From a virus, in IMG/VR virus record IMGVR_UViG_3300023180_000042, positions 1 through 64,000 of that record: 64,000 bases of DNA; one strand, 5' to 3'. Below are positions 1-8,500 of the stretch, in pieces. The number at the start of each line of letters is the position of its first letter. Within the stretch, counting starts at the first letter, position 1. Under the pieces are notes generated by a model. The model searched no databases. It saw only the letters and a list, made by a program, of their open reading frames with translations, and was not told where the DNA came from. A program made the translations under genes and the position numbers.

Positions 1-2
1 AC

Positions 3-779
3 CAGTTTACTCAAGGCACTACTGAAATTCTGGCAGGACAGAATTTGATCACTACTGCTGTGAATGAATGGGTAGCCGCATCGTCTACTGCAAACGTCAC
101 TGCACGTCATGTGAGTATGATTGGTCACAAAGGAACAATTGGTGGACCTTTGCTCGATCACTATGGCAAGACATACGGTGGTTTTCCTGCAGGTATTACA
201 AATCTTGCGACTTTCTATGGATCGCTTGTTGGTCGAGCGGTAGAAGCATTTCATGCAGACTATGCAATGTTTGCTTCGGGAGCAGGATTTTCTGTAAGTG
301 CAGGAAAGGCGGCTACAGCACTTAAAGCAATTGCATTGGGTGACGCACTGCCGCCTATTCCTGTGCCGCCTAAGCCTCCGATTATGCCTTTTATTCCACT
401 ACCGCCAACTGCACCAATTCCTAATCCAGCGATTGTCGAATTGCAGTTGTCATCGAGCAACTACGGTGTGCGCAACGTAGCAGTTGATCCTAAATTAAAG
501 GATAAGATACTTAAGTCTGATGATTATAAAGAACTCTTTAATTTCGATCCCACGATACATGAAGTTCGTTCGAAATTGCGTGATCCTCAACACTTCAACA
601 ACGGTGGGTTTACAAGTTATCTCGTGTCACAGGGTAAACTCAACAAAGACTTTAAAAAGAACATACCCAAGAACATCGGTCGATCTGCATCAAAGCAGGG
701 AACGATTCGATTTGGTACCAACTTAATTGGTAATAATCCTGCAGAAAACAGAAGCAAGCGATTCAGAGTGAATAAGTAA
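3..779 (+). CDS. Phage baseplate-associated structural protein, C-terminal part (5' truncated by window)
   Basis: The reading frame is open from base 3, so the gene starts left of the window; an internal TTG at 45 is not a convincing start. The visible 258 residues hold a Gly/Ala-rich stretch (GHKGTIGGPLLDHYGKTYGG), then a Pro-rich linker of PPIPVPPKPP type, then a charged C-terminus. I do not recognise a family. Its place directly before gp25 and gp6 suggests a baseplate hub or hub-associated protein (a gp5-like role is possible but not shown). The stop codon shares one base with the next ATG, indicating one operon. Confidence 0.5.
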   Translation, partial: QFTQGTTEILAGQNLITTAVNEWVAASSTANVTARHVSMIGHKGTIGGPLLDHYGKTYGGFPAGITNLATFYGSLVGRAVEAFHADYAMFASGAGFSVSAGKAATALKAIALGDALPPIPVPPKPPIMPFIPLPPTAPIPNPAIVELQLSSSNYGVRNVAVDPKLKDKILKSDDYKELFNFDPTIHEVRSKLRDPQHFNNGGFTSYLVSQGKLNKDFKKNIPKNIGRSASKQGTIRFGTNLIGNNPAENRSKRFRVNK

Positions 780-1516
780 TGAAGATATTAGTTGATCCAC
801 AATATAATCCAGAGTTTGAGTCTACCATCACTTCAGCGACTAAACTAGGTCCCGGCATCACATGTGCTAAGTTTTTGGGCGCACGTGGTTCTCGTACACA
901 GTTTGAGAAGTTGTATGCACAAGGATTTTTTGGTGCGCCTGATCTAAAGCAGATTGCACGTAATCTTGTGCTACACGCAAACGCAATGAAGACTGTAATT
1001 GGTAACATAACATTCGGACAGCATCGACTAATTGTGTCTGAAGGCATCTACGAGCCAAATCCAAAATTTGAGATACAAGAAATACCAGCAGGCTCAAAAG
1101 ATCAAGCAAAGAAACTCGCACGTGAAAACGATGGTGGTTCTTTTGGTAAAGGACCTGATGGATGGATCGCACGTATTCCGTTATATGTTGGTGAACGACC
1201 CAGTGGTGGTAGCGTAAATGATCTAAGAAGAACAGGACGTGCAATCGTATATCAGTTGATTGATAAGAACGGCAAGACTGATCCACGCAAGACGTTTGAT
1301 CTAGCCGTGTTCTGGAAAGACTACATTGACTACGACAAACTGACCCTTGACTATGATACATTTGATCCAAACGGTGACTTGACTTGTCAGATTGTGTTGG
1401 AAATGCCCGAGGTTCCATCCAGCTACGATGTCTCTTATTCTTATAACGTTGAGACAACATATAACGGTGAACTTCAGACTAAAAACGAACTGCTTGAAAT
1501 TCTTCCTGAAGAATAA
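779..1516 (+). CDS. Hypothetical phage structural protein, baseplate operon
   Basis: 245 residues, starting at an ATG that overlaps the upstream stop by one base. It is soluble, mixed alpha/beta, with no membrane segment or signal peptide and no catalytic motif that I recognise. The central part (GPDGWIARIPLYVG, RRTGRAIVYQLIDKNG) looks like a beta-rich structural domain. Its position between the hub-like gene and gp25 suggests a baseplate or tail-associated role. Function is inferred from context only. Confidence 0.55.
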   Translation: MKILVDPQYNPEFESTITSATKLGPGITCAKFLGARGSRTQFEKLYAQGFFGAPDLKQIARNLVLHANAMKTVIGNITFGQHRLIVSEGIYEPNPKFEIQEIPAGSKDQAKKLARENDGGSFGKGPDGWIARIPLYVGERPSGGSVNDLRRTGRAIVYQLIDKNGKTDPRKTFDLAVFWKDYIDYDKLTLDYDTFDPNGDLTCQIVLEMPEVPSSYDVSYSYNVETTYNGELQTKNELLEILPEE

Positions 1517-1524
1517 TATAAATA
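1517..1524 (+). promoter_or_regulatory. T4-type late promoter for gp25-gp6
   Basis: Exact TATAAATA octamer just after the upstream stop and 33 bases before the gp25 ATG. This is the T4 late promoter element recognised by gp55, which is encoded in this window. Confidence 0.8.
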
Positions 1525-1549
1525 AACGAAAAAGGTTTTTAGGTTCACA

Positions 1550-2311
1550 ATGGCTAAAAAGTTTTCTACAGAAGATGGCAATCTAGACACGAGTATTCGC
1601 GTTGTTAAAAATCGTGACTACTCGGACCTTGACTTGTCTCTAAATGCCAGAACGCCAACTTCTGATGGAGATGTTTTTAAAAAGACTGACGCGGCTTCTG
1701 TAAAGCAAGCTGTCAAGAATTTGTTGATGACGAACAGATTCGAAAAGCCGTATCGTCCTAATTACGGTGCTGATCTTGGCGGTCTTTTATTTGAATTGAT
1801 GGATGAAGATACTGGTGAAGAAATCATCGGTAAAATCAAGAGCGCGATTCAACGTTATGAGCCTAGAGCTAAAGTATTAAATGTTAAAGTTGTAGCAACA
1901 CCAGATTACAATAACGTATCAGTAGTAGTTGAGTTTAGAGTAGTCGCCACTGGATTAGTTGAAACATTAAAAGTTTCTCTCAATCCTTCGACGCCGACTG
2001 AAATTCCTTCACTGCCGATTACGACTGAGCCGTTCATTATTTACAATGATATTATTAGAGGGGAAAATGGTGATCGTCTAGCAACTTATCGTGGCGATCT
2101 AGTTAAGCGTGATTTGGTAATACCGCCTCCTGATGCATTGCTGACAGATCCAGATTCGGACATGATCTTTGCACTGTTTAACGGCTTTATTGAAGGCGTG
2201 TTGTTGATTGACTCTGATCTTCTAGAAGGTATTCTTACTGTGCCTGATGAAGATCAGATTTCACTACAGAACGGTGTAGACTTCTTGCTACCAGAACAAG
2301 TTATCGATTAA
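1550..2311 (+). CDS. 25: Baseplate wedge subunit gp25 with C-terminal extension
   Basis: 253 residues. Residues about 45-145 carry the GPW/gp25 fold signature (NLLMTNRFEKPYRPNYG, then GGLLFELMDE and IKSAIQRYEPRA), as in T4 gp25, which nucleates wedge assembly and sheath attachment. T4 gp25 is only about 132 residues; here about 110 further residues of beta-rich sequence follow the domain. Start supported by a late promoter and an AGG-type ribosome site. gp6 follows after 12 bases, as in other T4-likes. Confidence 0.9.
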   Translation: MAKKFSTEDGNLDTSIRVVKNRDYSDLDLSLNARTPTSDGDVFKKTDAASVKQAVKNLLMTNRFEKPYRPNYGADLGGLLFELMDEDTGEEIIGKIKSAIQRYEPRAKVLNVKVVATPDYNNVSVVVEFRVVATGLVETLKVSLNPSTPTEIPSLPITTEPFIIYNDIIRGENGDRLATYRGDLVKRDLVIPPPDALLTDPDSDMIFALFNGFIEGVLLIDSDLLEGILTVPDEDQISLQNGVDFLLPEQVID

Positions 2312-2323
2312 TCGGAGTAAAAA

Positions 2324-4108
2324 ATGGCGACTACCATTAAGTCAACAGAACTAGATTTTAACACGATCAAGAACAACTTGAAACTGTTCTTGGCACAGAA
2401 ACCGGAGTTTGCGGACTACAACTTCGAAGCATCTGGCTTGTCAAATCTATTGGATGTACTCGCCTATAATACGCACTACAATGCACTGATGGCAAACTTT
2501 GCTCTGAACGAATCGTTTCTGAGTTCTGCTCAATTGAGATCGTCGCTCGTTGGTCTTGCTGGAGGCTTGGGTTATAACGTCGGCTCAAGAAAAGCTTCGT
2601 TTGCAGTGGTAAATCTAAGCATCACGAATAACGATAATCCATCTTCAATGACCATTCCTTCTGGTACAAAATTCACTACGACAATTAACAGCAAAAGTTA
2701 TACTTTTCAAACACGAGATGCACTCATTGCACTCGCTGATGGCACAGGCGTTTATCAGTTTACGTTAAATGGTAATCGAAATATTCCTATCTATGAAGGC
2801 GTGACAAAACGTAAGACGTTTATTGCGGGCCCGTCAAGTGAGAACGACACCTATGTAATTCCTGTTAAGAACCTTGATCTTGACACTGTAATCGTACGTG
2901 TGTACGATAGTGTCACATCTAATCGATACGATCAATACATTAATATTTTTGACACAACCACAATTGATGAAACGTCACGAATCTACGTCATGAAAGAATC
3001 GCCCAACGGCTACTATGAATTGACATTTGGTAATGGCGTTCGTCTTGGTCGATTCCCTCAAGCAGGTGACAAGATCGAAGTCATTTACTCTGCTGTTGCT
3101 GGACCAGAAGCAAATGGTGGTAAAACGTTTGTTCCCACAACAACCATTGACGGAAAAACAGTAAACGTCACTACGGTTTCTGTATCTTCAGCTGGTTCGT
3201 TTAAGGAAGAAATTGAGTCTATTCGAAAGAATGCTCCTTTTCAATGGGCAGCCCAGAATAGAATGGTGACATCACAAGACTATGCCGCACTCATTAGACG
3301 AAACTTTTCTAATGTGGTAGGTGACATTAAAGCGTGGGGTGGTGAAGATAATATACCTGCTGATTATGGTTCAGTGTATCTGTCAATCGTGTTCAACACA
3401 GAGGATGACGTGGTGATTGAGAACACGAAAAGTGACATCACTGCACTTGCTGACGATTTGTCGATTGCCTCGTTTGATGTTAAATTCACAGATCCTGTCG
3501 AAACATTCCTTGAAGTTGCCACAGTATTTCAATTTAATCCACAATTAACATCACTAGATCAAACAACAGTTGAAAATCAAGTGTTGGCGGCGATGCAGAA
3601 TTATTTCGACACAAGCACAGGTGGATTTAATCAGTCTTTCCGTCGTTCTAATATGCTAACAGATATCGACGCTTCAGACGATTCGATTTTGTCGAGTAGG
3701 GCTGATATTAAGATGCAAGCTAGATTCGTACCAAACGGTTCTCCATCACAAACAATTTTTTACTCTTCTGCAATTTCTGTTCCAGATGATGCAACTTATA
3801 TCATACAGTCAGATCCATTTAATTTTAGAAGCAAAGTTTGTGTCTTAAGAAATCGTCTCGATTCTAATATTATGGAAATTATCGAAATTGCCACAGGAAA
3901 TCCTTTGATTGACAACATCGGTACGTACGATGCTATAAACGGAACAATTACATTGCTTAACTTTACTGGCACTATTTTAAATGGCGCATACATTAGAGTT
4001 GTGGCAACACCTGCGAATCCATCTGTGATTAGCCCTTTGAGAAATAACATTGTTCGTTATGATAATCAAGCATCACGTGCACGTGCAGTTATCACAGATA
4101 CGTTATAA
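2324..4108 (+). CDS. 6: Baseplate wedge subunit gp6
   Basis: 594 residues (T4 gp6 is 660). The N-terminus has the family signature: a TELDFNTIKNNLKLFL helix, then FEASGLSNLLDVLAYNTHYN and ALNESFLSSAQLRSS. gp6 dimers form the core ring that joins the baseplate wedges and triggers sheath contraction. The gene lies 12 bases after gp25 with a GGAG ribosome site. Its TAA stop lies inside the late promoter of the next gene. Confidence 0.9.
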   Translation: MATTIKSTELDFNTIKNNLKLFLAQKPEFADYNFEASGLSNLLDVLAYNTHYNALMANFALNESFLSSAQLRSSLVGLAGGLGYNVGSRKASFAVVNLSITNNDNPSSMTIPSGTKFTTTINSKSYTFQTRDALIALADGTGVYQFTLNGNRNIPIYEGVTKRKTFIAGPSSENDTYVIPVKNLDLDTVIVRVYDSVTSNRYDQYINIFDTTTIDETSRIYVMKESPNGYYELTFGNGVRLGRFPQAGDKIEVIYSAVAGPEANGGKTFVPTTTIDGKTVNVTTVSVSSAGSFKEEIESIRKNAPFQWAAQNRMVTSQDYAALIRRNFSNVVGDIKAWGGEDNIPADYGSVYLSIVFNTEDDVVIENTKSDITALADDLSIASFDVKFTDPVETFLEVATVFQFNPQLTSLDQTTVENQVLAAMQNYFDTSTGGFNQSFRRSNMLTDIDASDDSILSSRADIKMQARFVPNGSPSQTIFYSSAISVPDDATYIIQSDPFNFRSKVCVLRNRLDSNIMEIIEIATGNPLIDNIGTYDAINGTITLLNFTGTILNGAYIRVVATPANPSVISPLRNNIVRYDNQASRARAVITDTL

Positions 4109-4111
4109 ATA
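4104..4111 (+). promoter_or_regulatory. T4-type late promoter for gp8-like gene, overlapping gp6 stop
   Basis: Exact TATAAATA; bases 4106-4108 are also the gp6 TAA stop. Lies 32 bases before the next ATG. Confidence 0.8.
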
Positions 4112-4135
4112 GAACATCGTTAAAGAGAATTACTT

Positions 4136-5512
4136 ATGCCAGCATCCGCAACTAACAGTATGAGAGAACACTTATTGACTCTGTTTAAAGCAGATGTTGA
4201 TAGTTCGTCTCCACCTTATCATATAGGAATTGCTAGATCAGATCCCGTCGGTCCTGCTGATGGAATTACTGAGACGACTGTGGGCTCGCAATTCAATCAG
4301 GAAAAGTTTAGACACACGTTGCAGTCAGTCAAAATTATGAGTAATGCATCGTATGTAATTCCTGTTGTTAATTGGGAAAGTGGAGAAGTGTATGAAGCAT
4401 ACGATAACAATAATCCGTTTCAGACAAATTTCTACGTAATTAACAGTGCCCGTGAAGTGTTCTTGTGTCTTGAGCAAGGTCGCTTGGATGATGGCAGTAT
4501 TCAGCCTGCATTTACTGAGCCTACTTCTTTTCAAGCAAAGAATCAAGCAAAGTCTTTTAGAACGAGTGATGGCTATCTTTGGCGTTTCATGTACACGATC
4601 AGTAACTTTGCGGCTGGTAGTTTTCAGACAAGACAGTATGCACCAGTCAAGCAAATTGTAGACACAGGAACCACAATTCCTGAAGAGATTCAACAACTGA
4701 ATTTGCAAGATAGTGCTATTGGCGGACAGATTCTAGGCGTTATCATTGACAGTGGTGGTGATAATTATACGAACCCTACACTTACGTTCACAGGAAATGG
4801 TGCGGGCGCTCGATTCGTTGCTGATATTTTTGACAACAGAATCGTAAATGTAAGATGTGACTCAAACGGTATTGGTGGATTCTTGCACGGTGCTGACTAT
4901 GACTATGCATCGATCATTGTTACAGATCCAGGCGGTGGTTCAGGAGCATCTTTGAGGCCCGTAATTGCACCCAGAGTAGGACTTGGCGCAGATCCAGTTC
5001 GTGATCTTAAGTGTCGCCAACTCATGCTACAGACCGATTTTATTGGTCGTGAAGAAAACACTATCGTAGCCAATGATTGCGAGTTTTATCAAGTTGGTAT
5101 TATCAAGGGCTTAACACGATACGGTACTGATTCTGCATTTAATGGAAATACAGGACAAGTCTCAAAAATCTTGACCGTAAACGAAGTCACCGGCGCTTGG
5201 GTAGAAGGTGATACTTTTTCTAATGCTGAAGAAACAATCACTGGTAAAATTCTCTATCTAGATACACAGACTCTTTATTACTATCAAGACGTTGAAACAG
5301 GATTCGAAAGACCTCAAGCGGCTAACGGCTCTTTCGTTGCTGGAATGGCATTGACCAATGAGCAAGGTGGCACAGCAACGATTACAGGTGTTGTTAATCC
5401 CGATGTTGACGCATATTCAGGTGAAATTTTATACATAAATACACTTGAAGATGGAGTCACTCGGGAAGCAGATCAAACCGAAGACATTAGAATAGTTATT
5501 CAATTAGGATAA
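4136..5512 (+). CDS. 8: Baseplate wedge subunit gp8-like
   Basis: 458 residues against 334 in T4 gp8. The N-terminal half follows the gp8 pattern: MREHLLTLFK start, IGIARSDPVG (T4 has ITFGRSEPW), a PVVNWESG segment, and DGYLWRFMYTI corresponding to T4 DGYVWEYLYEI. gp8 is a wedge protein contacting gp6, gp7 and gp10. The second half contains Gly-rich beta repeats of the type GGDNYTNPTLTFTGNGAG and may be an added beta domain. Preceded by its own late promoter; the next gene follows after 3 bases. Confidence 0.75.
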   Translation: MPASATNSMREHLLTLFKADVDSSSPPYHIGIARSDPVGPADGITETTVGSQFNQEKFRHTLQSVKIMSNASYVIPVVNWESGEVYEAYDNNNPFQTNFYVINSAREVFLCLEQGRLDDGSIQPAFTEPTSFQAKNQAKSFRTSDGYLWRFMYTISNFAAGSFQTRQYAPVKQIVDTGTTIPEEIQQLNLQDSAIGGQILGVIIDSGGDNYTNPTLTFTGNGAGARFVADIFDNRIVNVRCDSNGIGGFLHGADYDYASIIVTDPGGGSGASLRPVIAPRVGLGADPVRDLKCRQLMLQTDFIGREENTIVANDCEFYQVGIIKGLTRYGTDSAFNGNTGQVSKILTVNEVTGAWVEGDTFSNAEETITGKILYLDTQTLYYYQDVETGFERPQAANGSFVAGMALTNEQGGTATITGVVNPDVDAYSGEILYINTLEDGVTREADQTEDIRIVIQLG

Positions 5513-5515
5513 AAA

Positions 5516-8500
5516 ATGGCTACAGAATTTACATCCAATACGCTATCTGGTATTTACTCAGATGATTTTAATGAGGATAACAATTTTCATCAAATCCTCT
5601 TTAACAATGGTCGCGCTCTTCAAGCGCGGGAGCTAACACAGCTTCAATCAATCATCTTTCAAGAATTAGCCAGATTTGGTAAGAACGTCTTTAAAGAAGG
5701 CGCTGTAGTCAATACAGGCGGTATGGCTGTTAATGCCAACATTGACTATATTAAAGTCTCGGCTGTAAATGCTGGCGGTGCATTCGCAGACATTCCTATT
5801 GGCACTGTTTTTAAGAACACAAGCACCGGCTTAGAAGCAAAAGTACTAGATGTAAAACCCAGAAATGTTGACGATGGATTTGTTCTTGATACGCTTTATG
5901 TACAGTATGTAAATTCTGGTGGCACTACAAATTCACAATTTGGTGATGGTGATGTGCTGTTCGATCAGTCTGGTGGTGGCTATCAGATCACTACCGAAAT
6001 TCCTAATGCTACGGGTAAAGGAGTCAGGTTCACTATAGGTGAGGGCGATTTCTTTGTTCTTGGTCACTTTGTTCACACTGTTGAACAATCGATCATTCTG
6101 TCTCCTTATACACAATCAGCAACAACGACGATTGGTTTTAAAGTTATTCAAGATGTTGTTACTGTCAATGATGATGTCAATTTATTCGACAATGCAAATG
6201 GTATTGTCAATACGGCATCTCCTGGTGCAGATCGTTTAAGAATTAGACTACAACTTACTGAACTGAGTAAGATAACCGAGAACGACACCTTCGTATTCGT
6301 CTGCAACATTGAGAATTCAAAAATCGTTGAGCAAGTCAAAGAGATTGACGCTTACAACACTGTCAACGATTTGATTGCACAAAGAACGTTTGAAGAGTCT
6401 GGTAACTATGTAGTTGAACCATTCGTTGCAAGTGTTGATGAAGGTACTTTCGTGTATCTTGATTCTAGTTTTGATTTAATTTTATCATCTGGAATGGCAT
6501 ATGTCAACGGTTATCGTGTTGAAAAAATTGCACCAACTCGCTTAAAAGTACCTAAGCCTAAGACAACTGAAACAGTAGAAAACGATGTTATTCCTGTTAC
6601 CTATGGTAACTATCTACTTGCAGACAGTCAGCGTGGTTTGATGGGTGGTCAATTTCACGATAATGTATATGAGTTTTATGATGACTTTGCTGGTCCTGCT
6701 TCAGGCACTTCACTAGGTTCTGCAAGAATTAGACAGGTGGAGAAAGCCGACGGTAACTATCGAGTTTATGTCTATGACGTACGGATCGATTCGGACAAGT
6801 CGTTAAGAGATGCCAAAGTACTTGCGAATACTACATCTGACAAATGGAGCTTAAAGCTTGAAGATAATGGTGCACACTTATATGCATCAACTCAAGATAA
6901 CAATCTTTTGTTCCCGCTGTCCCGTCCTCGTCCTGAGTCTTTTTCTGATATTGTATTGACGAAACAAAGACTGCAAGAATTTATTGTAGCCGATGGTAGT
7001 GGTGTTCTTACATTAAACACTCTGCCTGTAGGACAATCATATGTCGATACAACTCTATGGATCGTTGCTGACTCTGCGGCTATTTCACACACCGTATTAA
7101 CACCTACGAACAGTGGTCGAGATGTGCAAATTTCGGGCGCAATTCCAGGCGATACTTACTCTGTTCTGTGCTATGTTCAAAAGACAGGCACACGAAAAGC
7201 TAAGACTGACACTTTCGTCAATGGCGGAAAACTTACAGTAGCATACGATTCAGCGGCTAGACAATACTACTATCAATTTCCATACGTCGATGTGCATGAA
7301 GTAAGGAACGTTAATGTAACCAACATCGATGGACGCGATATGTCAGGCGATGTCCGTTTAGATTGTGGTATACGTGATAATTACTATGCAAAGAGTAGAC
7401 TGATTCTGAATGGTGATTACGATAGTGTTCCCACAACATTGCACGTCGATTACTCTTACTATGCACGTGGTGGCGGTGGTGATTTTTATGACGCTACTTC
7501 TTATCCAGATAACATAATATTTGCTAATAATATTGGTGGTGTCGTAGATCAAATTCAGCAAGACGGTACTGTAATTAATATTGCTAACTATCTCGACTTT
7601 AGACCCGACGAAACGTCTGGTGCTTTTAGTGCTTTTGAACTTCCTAGAAATGGGAGCAACATTACAGCGGATGTTAGTTATTGGTTACCAAGAGCAGATA
7701 AAGTTATTCTGACTCAAGAGGGTGAAGTTCAAGTTCTGATGGGTCAACCAGCAGGCAATCCACAGTACAAGCCAACTCCAGACAATACGCTTGAACTTGC
7801 CAAAATCTTAATAAACGGCAATATGCATGCCTTTGATGACTTGCGTATTACACCTGTCGAGCATCGACGCTATACGATGGCTGACATTGCAAAACTTGAG
7901 GCAAAGGTCGATGAGTTACAAGAATACACCGATCTGAGTCTTTTAGAACTTGAGCAAAAATTGTTTGCGGCACTTGACAGTGTTGGTAATGCAAGAGCCG
8001 AGTGTTGCAATCTCTGTGATGATCACTCGGATCAGACGGGTGCGGATACGAACAATCCCGATTACTCTGCATCTCTGGATCCAGAAAACAAATTGATTCG
8101 TCCTACATTTGATGAGAACAACATTCGACTTATTATCGACACTTCACTTTCTTCGGGAATTGTTAAGAAGGGCGATAATGTCTATCTGACACATGACTCA
8201 GAAGCTTGGGCAACTCAGGATCTTGCTTCTACTACTGTTAAAGTTAATCCATTTGGATTGGTTGATAACGTAGGCACACTGAAGCTATCTCCCACTTCTG
8301 ACGAGTGGAAAGATCCAGCACGTGCTGATCGTGCTGTGCCTGGTCAAGGTCGTCTTGATCGTAGACAAGCATATCTATGGAACAACTGGACTTGGAACTG
8401 GGCAGGTCGTTCTGCTGAAGACCTCGAATATTGGAATCCTTACTTTGATAACTCGATTATTGGGATTCGTCGAAGAAGGCTCGTTGAGCTAAGAGAGCGT

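Noticed and set aside
867-1460. 197-residue minus-strand open frame
   Set aside because: Entirely inside the forward gene at 779-1516; composition is Gln/Ser/His-rich as expected from a reversed frame.
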